Shown: positions 46,176 through 56,936 of the stretch, in pieces
Layout: every line of letters starts with the position of its first letter
Position numbering within the stretch: position 1 is the first letter of the stretch
Assembly (NCBI RefSeq): GCF_900104305.1
Contig: NZ_FNJC01000001.1
Location: 920,543-984,542 of the forward strand
From: Filomicrobium insigne
Lineage (GTDB): Bacteria; Pseudomonadota; Alphaproteobacteria; Rhizobiales; Hyphomicrobiaceae
DNA length: 64,000 bases
Reading direction: 5' to 3'
Notes under the pieces: model-generated
The model's input: the letters and a program-made list of their open reading frames with translations, nothing else
The model's database searches: none
What the model was told of the DNA's origin: nothing
Position numbers and translations under genes: made by a program

Positions 46176-46297
46176 TGTACCTCGATTCATGGCGCAGTAA
46201 GAACGCAGCGGCATAGCTCAGGTAAGTTCGAACCAGGTATGAAGCAAGCCCGGTTCAAACGACGAGCCGCCAAAATTAGAGACGCGGAGGAGCTGGA

Positions 46298-46657
46298 ATG
46301 ACGGAATTGAAAACACTGACCGGTGGCTGCCACTGTGGTGTGGTACGCTTTGAAGCCGAAGCCGATCCCAATCAGGCAATGGAATGCAATTGCTCCCACT
46401 GCCAGAGAAAGGGATTCATCCTGACGTTCACTCCGGCTGAAAAATTCCATCTACTCTCGGGCGCAGACAAGCTCACCGAATACCGTTTCAACAAACGTGC
46501 GATCGCGCATCGCTTCTGCTCGGTGTGCGGTGTTCAACCCTTCGGCATGGGAACCGGCCCAGACGGTACAGAAACAGCCGCGATCAATCTGCGTTGCATC
46601 GACGACATCGATATCGCCACGCTCTCGCCGCAGAAGGTCGACGGGAAAAGCTACTGA
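46298..46657 (+). CDS. GFA-family (CENP-V/GFA domain) protein
   Basis: 119 residues. Seen: zinc ligand motifs GGCHCGVVRFEA, ECNCSHCQRKG and HRFCSVCGVQPFGMG typical of glutathione-dependent formaldehyde-activating-enzyme-like proteins. A GGAG lies about 7 nt before the ATG. Known: named after Gfa of Paracoccus, which promotes S-hydroxymethylglutathione formation; most homologues have no tested function. In a possible methylotroph such as Hyphomicrobium the formaldehyde link is tempting but not shown here. Followed by a bidirectional terminator. Confidence 0.9.
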   Translation: MTELKTLTGGCHCGVVRFEAEADPNQAMECNCSHCQRKGFILTFTPAEKFHLLSGADKLTEYRFNKRAIAHRFCSVCGVQPFGMGTGPDGTETAAINLRCIDDIDIATLSPQKVDGKSY

Positions 46658-46664
46658 CGCGTGC

Positions 46665-46699
46665 AAAAAGCGAGGCCCCGTCAAAGGAGCCCCGCTTTT
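46665..46699. terminator. Bidirectional terminator between the GFA gene and gyrB
   Basis: A stem AAAAGCG (46666-46672) and CGCTTTT (46693-46699) with an inner GGC/GCC extension. The A run on the left and T run on the right let it act for both convergent genes. Confidence 0.8.
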
Positions 46700-46719
46700 G
46701 GATACGTGTGTCAGAAGCT

Positions 46720-49188
<2,469 letters not shown>

Positions 49189-49331
49189 TCATCTTGTAGC
49201 CGGCACCCTAGCACATCGGCGCGCAAAAGTTGCGAAAATCGAGGGGGGGCAGCACAATATTAAGATAGTTTAAAATTCAATTTTTTCAATGCCTTGCATG
49301 CTCATCTGCGTAATGCTGTCGCCATAGAGAT

Positions 49332-50495
49332 TCAGGCGTGTACCGAATGCAATCCGGCATCCGCGACTCGCAACATTGTCGCCTGCCCCGATAGTGCAGA
49401 AAATGCGCTGAGATCAGTACCCGTCATCCACGCCTGAGCCCCCAATCTCAGGATCTCAGAGAACAATCCGTCACGTCGCCTATCGTCGAGATGGGCCGTG
49501 ATTTCGTCGAGCAGAAGCAGCGGTGCGGAGCCCGAATGGCGCATCGCTATCAATTCGGCTTCGGCCATAACCAAACCGATCAGCAGGGCTTTCTGTTCTC
49601 CGGTAGAGCTAAGGCGCGCCGGCATGTTCTTGGGCCCGTGAGAGACAATGAGATCCGAGCGGTGCGGGCCTTCGAGGGTACGTCCTGCGGCACGGTCGCG
49701 TTCACGCATGCTCGCGAGGCGTCGAGCATAGCTATCCTCGACATCGACGGCCGGAGCAGAGGCGAGTGCCGATTCCAAACTGCCTTCGAGTTCGATGCCA
49801 CTCCAGGGAAAGGGCGAGTCGGGATCGCGTAGACGTCGCGCGGCGATGACATCGCACAGTCTGCGTACGGTCGATATCCGTGCAGCCGCGATGGCGGTGC
49901 CCGCTTCGGCCATGATGATTTCCACTCCCTCGAGCCTGGCATTGTCGCGGACACCGTCCGCCAACAGCCGATTGCGGCTCTGGGTGGCGCGCTCGAAGCG
50001 CCCTGCAAGGGAGCGAAAGCCGGGGTCGAAGCACAACACCAGACGGTCCAGAAAGCGACGGCGTTCCGAAGCCGGACCTGTAAACAGTCCGTCCATGGCA
50101 GGTGTGAGCCAAACGATCTCGACAAAGTCAGCTAGAGCGCCCGAGCCTCCCGCGGGCTCACCGTCAATGCGCACAACACGCCCCGTACCCGCACGCTGGC
50201 CCGCAGCGGCTGACGGGCTGAAACCAGTGCCGATCTCGGCCCGGCCGCTTCGGGAATTCACTCGCGCTGCGACAGCCCAGCCACCATTTGCGCCGGCCCG
50301 GAGCAAGTCAGGATAGGGCGCGCGCCGCAAGCCTTGGCCCGGCGCGAGCAAGGAAATGGCTTCCAGGATATTGGTCTTGCCCGAACCATTCAAACCGAAC
50401 AGCACAATCGGTCCAGGCCCCGTCTCGATCACGACGTGGGCATAGTTGCGAAAATCGGTGAGCGAGAGCCGCTCGAGGGACAAGCTTGGAGCCAT
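49332..50495 (-). CDS. recF: DNA replication and repair protein RecF
   Basis: 387 residues. Seen: Walker A GLNGSGKTNILEAI (about residue 35), RecF signature region VWLTPAMDGLFTGPASERRRFLDRLV, ABC-type signature LSSTGEQKALLIGLVMAEA, and Walker B LLLDEITAHLDDRRR. Known: loads RecA at gapped DNA with RecO and RecR and helps restart replication. Third gene of the dnaA-dnaN-recF-gyrB series, 84 nt after dnaN. Confidence 0.96.
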   Translation of the reverse strand: MAPSLSLERLSLTDFRNYAHVVIETGPGPIVLFGLNGSGKTNILEAISLLAPGQGLRRAPYPDLLRAGANGGWAVAARVNSRSGRAEIGTGFSPSAAAGQRAGTGRVVRIDGEPAGGSGALADFVEIVWLTPAMDGLFTGPASERRRFLDRLVLCFDPGFRSLAGRFERATQSRNRLLADGVRDNARLEGVEIIMAEAGTAIAAARISTVRRLCDVIAARRLRDPDSPFPWSGIELEGSLESALASAPAVDVEDSYARRLASMRERDRAAGRTLEGPHRSDLIVSHGPKNMPARLSSTGEQKALLIGLVMAEAELIAMRHSGSAPLLLLDEITAHLDDRRRDGLFSEILRLGAQAWMTGTDLSAFSALSGQATMLRVADAGLHSVHA

Positions 50496-50579
50496 GCCTA
50501 TCTCATCTGCGCTTCAGTAACGCATCCGGCACGCATAGCGTGCGGCCAGACGTAACGCAGATTTTCAACAACGGCGATC

Positions 50580-51698
50580 CTAGACGCGCATCGGCATGAC
50601 GACGTAAAGCGCGCTGCCGTCGCTACTGTCGCGGACCATGGCTGGCGAGCCCGGGTCCGACAGCATGAAGCGCGCCTGATCGCCCTCTAGCTGGCCAGCG
50701 ATGTCCAGCAAATAGCGCGCATTGAAACCGATCTCCAGGGCGCTAGCACCATAGTCGACGCCGATCTCTTCCGTGGCGCTACCGCCTTCTGGATTGTTGA
50801 CCGACAGCACCAGCTTGTTGCCATCGACGTTGAGCTTCACGGCACGGCCGCGCTCACTGGCGATCGTTGACACGCGGTCGACGGCACTCATGAAATCGGA
50901 GTTGGAGACTGTTAGCTCTTTATCGTTGGCCTGCGGAATGACGCGTGCGTAATCCGGGAACGTGCCATCGATCAACTTTGAGGTCAGCGTGACCGTGCCG
51001 ATCTCGAAACGCACCTTCGTGTCGCTCACGCTTACGGTTACCGAGCCTGCCGAAGCTTCCAGGAGACGGTGCAATTCATTGACCGTCTTCCTCGGGATGA
51101 TGACGCCCGGCATGCCTTCGGCCCCGGAAGGCAGTGGCAGATCTACCTGCGCGAGTCGGTGACCATCGGTCGCGACCGCGCGTAGCATGGCCCCATCATC
51201 GCGTGTAGCCATGTGCAGGTAGATGCCGTTGAGATAGTACCGCGTTTCTTCCGTCGAAATGGCGAACCGGGTCTTCTCAATCAGCCGTTTCAGGTCCGCG
51301 GATGACATCTCAAACGTATGCGGCAGGGGCCCAACGGCAATGTCTGGGAAATCCTCGGCCGGCAACAACTGAAGAGCGAACCGTGAGTGACCGGCTGTCA
51401 ACGTCAAGCGTTCACGCTCCGCTTCGCGCTGTAATTCGACCTGCGCGCCATCGGGAAGCTTTCGCACGATGTCGTGCAGCATATGAGCCGGCACCGTCAA
51501 AGTACCCGGTGTTTCCACAGATGCGGGTGCCTCCTCGATCACTTCGCGTTCGAGGTCGGTGGCTTTGAACGAGATGGTCGAGTCTGATGCCTTTAGCAGA
51601 ACGTTGGACAAAATAGGAATAGTCGTCCGGCGCTCGACGACGCTGGTCACGTGGCCCAGGGCGCGAAGCAACTCGCCCCGCTCGATTACTAGCCGCAT
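50580..51698 (-). CDS. dnaN: DNA polymerase III beta clamp
   Basis: 372 residues from ATG at 51698 (MRLVIERGELLRALGHV), with GAGGA 8 nt before; the open frame extends 24 codons upstream without matching the family. Seen: three beta-clamp domains, VVERRTTIPILSNVLL in the first, RAVATDGHRLAQVDLPL in the second, and the C-terminal VMPMRV that forms part of the partner-binding pocket. Known: ring-shaped processivity factor for Pol III and also a binding platform for repair proteins. Follows dnaA after about 370 bp. Confidence 0.97.
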   Translation of the reverse strand: MRLVIERGELLRALGHVTSVVERRTTIPILSNVLLKASDSTISFKATDLEREVIEEAPASVETPGTLTVPAHMLHDIVRKLPDGAQVELQREAERERLTLTAGHSRFALQLLPAEDFPDIAVGPLPHTFEMSSADLKRLIEKTRFAISTEETRYYLNGIYLHMATRDDGAMLRAVATDGHRLAQVDLPLPSGAEGMPGVIIPRKTVNELHRLLEASAGSVTVSVSDTKVRFEIGTVTLTSKLIDGTFPDYARVIPQANDKELTVSNSDFMSAVDRVSTIASERGRAVKLNVDGNKLVLSVNNPEGGSATEEIGVDYGASALEIGFNARYLLDIAGQLEGDQARFMLSDPGSPAMVRDSSDGSALYVVMPMRV

Positions 51699-52066
51699 GG
51701 CTGATCCTCGAATCTTCTTTGTTTCAAAACCAGCCTCTCGAAAAAGACCGTAGGCCGTTTGAGAGATCACCGCGAGAAGTGGTGCATCCTGCTCGTAAAA
51801 TTACTGCCTTTGTTCGGAAGGGATTCGCGCGGATCGACACTTTGATCTGATAAGCGATGTTTTTTCAAGTGGTGCCTGTGCCGTGCCGGCCCCACTCCCT
51901 TTCCAATTTTCACCTTCTAGAGGACATTAGAGGGCCCTTGGGGGCCTCCAATAAGCAAATAGCAGAAGGGTGGTGCCTCGGCACCACCCTCCCCCCGCTT
52001 AGGCCGGACGTGCATTGTGCCCTCTTCACGCCAAGCCCAAAAACGTTCTCGACGCGTCACCCTGTC
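51699..52066. other. 368-bp dnaA-dnaN intergenic region with a hairpin
   Basis: Contains an 11-bp perfect inverted repeat (51967-51977 with 51980-51990) about 75 bp after the dnaA stop; the minus-strand tail TTCTGCTATTT is only moderately T-rich, so it may be a weak dnaA terminator. The rest would hold the dnaN promoter. I see no DnaA-box cluster or gene here. Confidence 0.55.
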
Positions 52067-53611
52067 TTAGTGACTGAGCAGTTTCTTCAACTCCTCAATC
52101 TCGTCGCGCAGCCGCGGATTGTCAGACAATTGCCCCTCAATTTTGCGGATTGCATGCAAAACAGTGGTGTGATCGCGGTTGCCGAAGCGGCGACCGATTT
52201 CAGGCAGCGAACGCTGCGTCAGCTGCTTTGCCAAGTACATGCCGATCTGGCGCGGCCACACAACGGAGCGATGCCGCCGTTGCGAGAGCAAATCGCCCTT
52301 CGAAACACCAAAGTGTCGCGAGATGATCCGCAGGATATCTTCAATCTTGATGCGGCGTGGCTCGATGCCCTGAACAAGATCGCGGATCACCGTTTCGGCA
52401 ATATCCATCGTGATCTGCGTGCGCATGTACTGCCAATTCGCGAACAGACGTATGACCGCACCTTCCAGCTCGCGGCCATTATCGGTGAGCCGCTCGGCGA
52501 GTAACCGCAGAACTTCAGGGGCGAGAACGAAAGTTGGGTCGACCGCCTGTTTTTCCGCCAGGCGCATTTCGAGCACTTTCAGGCGAAGTTCATAGTCCAG
52601 CGAGCCGAGTTCGGTCACGAGTCCGCGTGCCAACCGCGAACGCATGCGCTCGTTCAGACGCTCAATGTGCGCGGGCGGACGCGCCGATGCGACAACCACC
52701 TGCTTACCGCCATCCAACAGTGCATTGATAATATGCTCGAACTCCTGCTCCGTCTGAGCGCCATGCATAAATTCGAGGTCGTCGATGAGCAGAATATCTA
52801 CCTGCCGGAACTTTTCCTTGAAGGCCAGCGGATCTTCACTGCGCAGCGCTTCGACGAAGCGGTAGCGGAAGCCTTCCGCCGTCAAGTACAGGACTTGAGC
52901 GTCAGGCTTACGCCGCTTTACTTCCCAGGCGGTCGCGTGAAGCAGGTGCGATTTGCCGAGGCCGACAGGTGCATGGATAAACAATGGGTTAAACCCGGGG
53001 CTTACACCGGAAACAGCTTCGGCAACACGTGTTGCTGCCGCATGCGCAATGCGATTGGATGCGCCAACCACGAACGTGTCGAACGTATAGCGCGGATCAA
53101 GTGGTGACCCCTCGAAGCCACCGACGCGTGTCGGCTGCGTGGGAGGCACAAAAACTGGTGCCGCTGCATGATGGTTCGTCGCGGCCGAAGCAACCGGATG
53201 CGCTTCATAGCTTTGCGCTTGAGGCGCATCCTGCTGCGCTGGTGTGCGCGACCGACCGGCGCCGCCCGGCTGACGCAATACGACTTCGACGCGCTCAGCG
53301 CCCTTAAATTCTGCCTGGCAGCACGCCAGCAAATCTTCGCTGTAGTGCGATTGAATCCAGTTGCGAAGGAACTTCACTGGTACTGAGACCTGTACCGTGC
53401 CGTCGTCATACGAGTCGAATTCAAGCGCATTGAACCAGCTCGTATAGACTTCGTCCCCCAACCGCGCGCGCAGCATAGCCCGCGCCTTTTGCCCCGCAGT
53501 GCCGCGGACCGCTGACGCCGCAGGTTTCACCGACGTCATAGTGGCCCCTTGAGGATTAGCCACATGACGCGCCGAAATGATCTCGAACTCGTCCTTCCGC
53601 ACCGTCTGCAT
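52067..53611 (-). CDS. dnaA: Chromosomal replication initiator DnaA
   Basis: 514 residues; an internal ATG 24 codons later is an alternative start, since the first ~25 residues are not family-like. Seen: domain I (ARLGDEVYTSWFNALEF), a variable Pro/Ala/His linker (about residues 115-165), AAA+ domain III with Walker A APVGLGKSHLLHA, Walker B ILLIDDLEFMHG and sensor motifs, and domain IV with the DnaA-box binding signature NRDHTTVLHAIRKIE. Known: opens the origin. It heads dnaA-dnaN-recF-gyrB; a rhodanese-like gene and then a gene-poor interval lie upstream. Confidence 0.97.
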   Translation of the reverse strand: MQTVRKDEFEIISARHVANPQGATMTSVKPAASAVRGTAGQKARAMLRARLGDEVYTSWFNALEFDSYDDGTVQVSVPVKFLRNWIQSHYSEDLLACCQAEFKGAERVEVVLRQPGGAGRSRTPAQQDAPQAQSYEAHPVASAATNHHAAAPVFVPPTQPTRVGGFEGSPLDPRYTFDTFVVGASNRIAHAAATRVAEAVSGVSPGFNPLFIHAPVGLGKSHLLHATAWEVKRRKPDAQVLYLTAEGFRYRFVEALRSEDPLAFKEKFRQVDILLIDDLEFMHGAQTEQEFEHIINALLDGGKQVVVASARPPAHIERLNERMRSRLARGLVTELGSLDYELRLKVLEMRLAEKQAVDPTFVLAPEVLRLLAERLTDNGRELEGAVIRLFANWQYMRTQITMDIAETVIRDLVQGIEPRRIKIEDILRIISRHFGVSKGDLLSQRRHRSVVWPRQIGMYLAKQLTQRSLPEIGRRFGNRDHTTVLHAIRKIEGQLSDNPRLRDEIEELKKLLSH

Positions 53612-53748
53612 TTTCGTAGTCCCCGCTTTACTTAGTTAAATCAGTTACTTTTGCCCTCAGTCTCCGCAGTCTCAGACAAAGCTTTCCCGCTGCTTCCAGC
53701 CCTCGCGGAAGCCCGTTTTGCTTATCTGATCTTGCGGAAGGGTGCGCG

Positions 53749-54192
53749 TTAGCCTTGCACCCACGGGAGCCCAGCCGCTTTCCATCCGGCCTGGGTTCCC
53801 CTGTGCCGATGCGCATCGAGAGGTCCCTCGAAGCCATCGGCCACATTGCGGCAGCGCTGGTATCCCTGCGCCGCCATTACTTCAGCCGCATGGCGGCTGC
53901 GACTGCCCGATCGGCAGATGAAGAGAAGCTCCGCATCCTTGCCGATCCCGGCCGAACTCAAAAACTCGGAAAGCCGTTCGGAAAATGCGGCATCAACCTG
54001 GTTCTCCGGAAAGGATTGCCATTCGATCCGCACGACCTGCTTGCCGAGATTCGACAAATCAGGTAGCCCCACAAATGCCCATTCTGCTCGCGTCCGCACA
54101 TCGATCAGAATGGTGTCCGCTTCGGAGGACAGGCGCGCCCACGCCTCTTCAACCGAAACGTCCTCTATGTGGATGGAATCACAAGACCCCAC
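53749..54192 (-). CDS. Rhodanese-like protein
   Basis: 147 residues from GTG at 54192, which has GGAGGGG just upstream; a GTG four codons earlier is also possible. Seen: a single rhodanese domain with LIDVRTRAEWAFVG and the active-site loop CRSGSRSRHAAEVM, and GYQRCRNVADGFEGPLD. Known: sulfurtransferase domains pass sulfur or sense redox state; the Cys is present, so activity is possible. Its position upstream of dnaA, with a 137-bp gap, suggests shared regulation but is common only in some alphaproteobacteria. Confidence 0.88.
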   Translation of the reverse strand: MGSCDSIHIEDVSVEEAWARLSSEADTILIDVRTRAEWAFVGLPDLSNLGKQVVRIEWQSFPENQVDAAFSERLSEFLSSAGIGKDAELLFICRSGSRSRHAAEVMAAQGYQRCRNVADGFEGPLDAHRHRGTQAGWKAAGLPWVQG

Positions 54193-54399
54193 TTGCCCCT
54201 CCACGCTATGTACTCAGTGCCGCTTGCCCTCTCCGACCGCGTACACTCAACAGTTCTCAAGTATTTGACAAAATTTCCCCGCTGCGCACCGAGCTAATTC
54301 AGGCGCAAAAGTGAGCTTTGCCAAATTTAGACGACCCAGCGTGGCCCAGAGTACTTACTCTTCTGCACTGGATACACGACACGTCTTTACGCTGGACTG

Positions 54400-54620
54400 T
54401 TAACAAGACCGCGCTGCCGAACGGCGACGCCCTAACGCCTACTGATACGCGGTGGCGCTGGTGAGGGATATTAATAGGACGTTAACCACAGCGGTGGCAA
54501 GCATCGTTTTTCTATGGTTGCGTACACATTTTATTTCAAGAGTGCCGTTTCGGCGGGCCGATCACACCCCTTTTCCAGCAGTGGCCGACTGTGCAAAAGC
54601 CTACTGAATCCACAGGCCTG
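54400..54620. other. Candidate replication origin or dnaA-control region
   Basis: Seen: inside a gene-poor stretch (54193-54690) lie a perfect CtrA site (54471-54485), TTAACCACA (54482-54490, one mismatch to the DnaA box TTATCCACA), TTTTGCACA on the minus strand (54590-54598, one mismatch to TTATGCACA), GAATCCACA (54606-54614, two mismatches) containing a GAATC (GANTC) site, and the palindrome TGTTAACA near 54409. A weak minus-strand promoter (TTGAAA, 17 bp, CATAGA; 54511-54539) could read toward dnaA. Known: in Caulobacter, CtrA sites overlap DnaA boxes in the origin, and GANTC sites control dnaA. Inference: origin, or cell-cycle-controlled promoter, or both. The boxes are few and imperfect. 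Confidence 0.45.
54471..54485. promoter_or_regulatory. CtrA-binding site
   Basis: TTAA-TAGGACG-TTAA, an exact TTAA-N7-TTAA match; the second half is extended by CC as in strong Caulobacter sites. It overlaps a DnaA-box-like 9-mer. Binding is inferred from consensus only. Confidence 0.6.
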
Positions 54621-54648
54621 CGGCCGTTCATTCACAGCCATCAGATAC

Positions 54649-54676
54649 AAAAACGGCGCCTCGAAACGAAGCGCCG
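54649..54676 (-). terminator. Terminator downstream of rpsT and the small frame
   Basis: A 6-bp GC stem (CGGCGC 54654-54659 with GCGCCG 54671-54676) and an 11-nt loop; on the minus strand TTTTT follows directly. It lies 14 nt after the stop of a 31-codon frame and about 195 nt after rpsT. Confidence 0.8.
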
Positions 54677-54690
54677 CAGGAGAGTAGATT

Positions 54691-54786
54691 TTACTTGATG
54701 AGCTGACCGCCAGCCCCGAGTCGGGTGGCCGCCGTAGTGGCGATGGAATAGTCGGGAGGGGCGTATTTTCCGTTACTTAGTGACAC
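54691..54786 (-). CDS. Possible 31-residue small protein
   Basis: Seen: GTG at 54786 to TAA at 54691 gives 31 residues ending TRLGAGGQLIK, with a Ala/Thr-rich middle (IATTAATR). It stops 14 nt before a strong terminator and lies 84 nt after rpsT on the same strand. No good Shine-Dalgarno, and the frame is closed by a stop right before the GTG. It may be a real small gene co-transcribed with rpsT, the remnant 3' end of a lost gene, or merely a 3' untranslated region. No family recognised. Confidence 0.3.
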   Translation of the reverse strand: MSLSNGKYAPPDYSIATTAATRLGAGGQLIK

Positions 54787-54870
54787 TCAGAAAACCATCT
54801 AACGAGCCCACTCCGAAATTGATTTGTGGCGAACATGTCACAGCCAGTTCGGGAGCGAAGTTGTCACCGT

Positions 54871-55143
54871 TTACGCTGGTGCCGACATTCCTTTAACGCG
54901 CTGCGTAAGACGGGAGATCTTCCGCGAACCCGTGTTTTTATGAACGATGCCCTTCTGTGCGGCGCGCGCAATCAGGGGTGCAGCAGCACCGAGCGCTTCA
55001 AAAGCCTTATCCTGATCACCTGCGGCGATCGCTTCCTCGACCCGACGAATCTCGGTACGCATGTGCGAGCGGCGCGACTTGTTGACGGCGGTGCGCGTGG
55101 TGATCTTACGGACGGCTTTTTTTGCCGATTTGGTGTTGGCCAT
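54871..55143 (-). CDS. rpsT: Ribosomal protein S20
   Basis: 90 residues from ATG at 55143 ([13 protein letters not shown]); the open frame extends 14 codons upstream without family likeness. Seen: the Lys/Arg-rich three-helix S20 pattern, [19 protein letters not shown], then [26 protein letters not shown]. Known: binds 16S rRNA in the 30S subunit. In alphaproteobacteria rpsT is typically close to dnaA, as here. A good promoter with a leader of about 130 nt lies upstream, which could permit autoregulation. Confidence 0.97.
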   Translation of the reverse strand: MANTKSAKKAVRKITTRTAVNKSRRSHMRTEIRRVEEAIAAGDQDKAFEALGAAAPLIARAAQKGIVHKNTGSRKISRLTQRVKGMSAPA

Positions 55144-55280
55144 TGAAGTTACGTTCCTTTTTTCGATGCCACATCTCGCCGGCACTGCCTAAATTGGCAT
55201 TCCGTTTCGCCGATAAAACGAGAGGGCGCAATAGATGAACCGCCCGGAGAACGGACTCCAGGCGGCTGTTGGCTGGGGCC

Positions 55281-55309
55281 CTTATAAAGCGGGGCGATTC
55301 CGCGGTCAA
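55281..55309 (-). promoter_or_regulatory. Sigma70-type promoter of rpsT
   Basis: On the minus strand TTGACC (55309-55304), 17 bp, TATAAG (55286-55281). A start near 55274 gives a roughly 130-nt leader before rpsT. The remainder of the 313-bp rpsT/MBOAT divergent gap (55144-55456) shows no gene. Confidence 0.75.
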
Positions 55310-55456
55310 CGGCGTTGCATGCGGTCCCATTCGGCTTACTGCGACAAAGACGCCGAAGTTTATTCCATCCTTGAGGGTCGGACGTTTTCCCGCCAATTGC
55401 TTAGGGCACCTTCATTTAGAATGGCCTTCTAAACCGCATTCTGCAGGGATCACCCG

Positions 55457-56839
55457 ATGCTTTTTCAAAGCCAGGAGTTTCTCCTCGGGTTGCTCCCTTG
55501 CGTCCTCGCGGTCTGGTACGGACTCGCGCGGGCGGGCAGCGTGGTGGGACGCGAATGGGCGCTTATTGCTCTTTCACTCGTATTTTACGGATGGTGGGAC
55601 GTCCGGTTCGTGCCCCTTCTGTTGGCGCAAACGATTCTGTCCTGGGTCGTGGCGGTTATATTCATTGCCACCGGCCGGCGGGCGCGTTGGCTGATCTGGC
55701 TGGCTATCGCAGCCAATCTCGCCGTTCTCGGCTTCTTTAAATACTGGACATTCTTTGCGGAAAGCGTGCTGGTCGGCGTCGGCATCGAGGTGCCGCCGGT
55801 TACAATACTTCTGCCTATCGGCATCAGCTTTTTCACGTTCGAGATTATCTCATACCTTGCGGACGTAAGCTGGCATCAAGCCCCGCGCTATCCGTTACGG
55901 CGCTTTATCGTCTTTGTATCCTTGTTTCCGCGGCTCATCGCGGGGCCCATCGTCCGGCATCATGAGATTATTCCGCAGCTTGATCTCGATCCGTTGCGAA
56001 CCGGCGTTGGCGAACGTCTCGCGAAGGGCGCGACGCTGCTTACGATCGGCCTCGCGAAGAAGGTGTTTCTGGCCGACAGCCTCGCCCCCATCGCTGATCG
56101 GGCCTTTACGCAGGCCTCCTCCGGCATTCCTGACGTGGCGACAGCGTGGAGTGGCGCCTTGGCGTTTTCATTCCAGCTGTTTCTGGATTTCTCTGCCTAT
56201 TCGGAGATGGCAATCGGAATCGCGCTGATGCTCGGTCTGACATTGCCCGAGAATTTCCGTGCACCCTATGCAGCCGTCGATCTGCGCGATTTCTGGCGAC
56301 GATGGCATATGACGCTGTCCCGCTACCTCCGTGACTACGTTTACATCCCTTTGGGGGGCAGCAAACACGGGGTAGGTAGCTACCTTGCCGCAACGATGCT
56401 CACCATGGGTCTGTGCGGACTTTGGCACGGCGCGGGATGGACGTTCATCGCTTGGGGTTTCATGCACGGGGTCGGGCTGGTCGTCTGCCGGGCGTGGGGG
56501 CAATACGGCGTGCGTCTGCCGTTTTTGTTGTCCTGGGCCATAACGATGGCCTTCGTCGTCATCGGATGGGTTCTGTTTCGCGCTCCGGACTTTTCCACCG
56601 CGGCATCCATGCTAGCGGGTATGGCGGGCGCGGGCGGCGGCGCGGGTCAGTTGGAGGGGCTTGGGTTGCTTGCACTCGCAGCGGCCCTATCCACGTTCGG
56701 TCCAACGAGCTATGACGTGGTGTCGCAGCGCTTGCGGCCAAATCCGATTTTGGCCGTGGTGACGGCGTTGGTCGCGATAGCTGTCGTCCTTGAAGTGGGC
56801 AAAGGGCAGCCGCAGACGTTTATCTATTTCCAGTTTTGA
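55457..56839 (+). CDS. MBOAT-family O-acyltransferase, AlgI-like
   Basis: 460 residues with about ten membrane helices. Seen: MLFQSQEFLLGLLPCVLAVW at the start (AlgI-type), LLPIGISFFTFEIISYLAD, RLIAGPIVRHHEI, the FWRRWHMTLSRYLRDYVYIPLGG signature (about residue 280) and the catalytic-His motif GLWHGAGWTFIAWG (about residue 318). Known: AlgI and DltB homologues move acyl groups, often acetyl, across the membrane to polysaccharides. No AlgJ/AlgX-like SGNH partner is adjacent; instead two paralogous membrane proteins follow. The gene group is on the opposite strand to the flanking housekeeping genes. Confidence 0.93.
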   Translation: MLFQSQEFLLGLLPCVLAVWYGLARAGSVVGREWALIALSLVFYGWWDVRFVPLLLAQTILSWVVAVIFIATGRRARWLIWLAIAANLAVLGFFKYWTFFAESVLVGVGIEVPPVTILLPIGISFFTFEIISYLADVSWHQAPRYPLRRFIVFVSLFPRLIAGPIVRHHEIIPQLDLDPLRTGVGERLAKGATLLTIGLAKKVFLADSLAPIADRAFTQASSGIPDVATAWSGALAFSFQLFLDFSAYSEMAIGIALMLGLTLPENFRAPYAAVDLRDFWRRWHMTLSRYLRDYVYIPLGGSKHGVGSYLAATMLTMGLCGLWHGAGWTFIAWGFMHGVGLVVCRAWGQYGVRLPFLLSWAITMAFVVIGWVLFRAPDFSTAASMLAGMAGAGGGAGQLEGLGLLALAAALSTFGPTSYDVVSQRLRPNPILAVVTALVAIAVVLEVGKGQPQTFIYFQF

Positions 56840-56936
56840 CGCGCCTAAGCGGCTGAGGTAGGGAACGGGGCGCGAAATATAGCTTTATCGGCTCGTCCGG
56901 GCCGATATGCGCGGAGCGAGACGACGGGGGAAGCAA

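Noticed and set aside
46222-46240. GTTCGAACC resembling a tRNA T-loop
   Set aside because: No acceptor stem, D-arm or anticodon arm can be built around it; chance match upstream of the GFA gene.
51967-51990. Strong inverted repeat after dnaA as an origin element
   Set aside because: It lacks DnaA boxes nearby and sits directly behind the dnaA stop; a weak terminator is the simpler reading.
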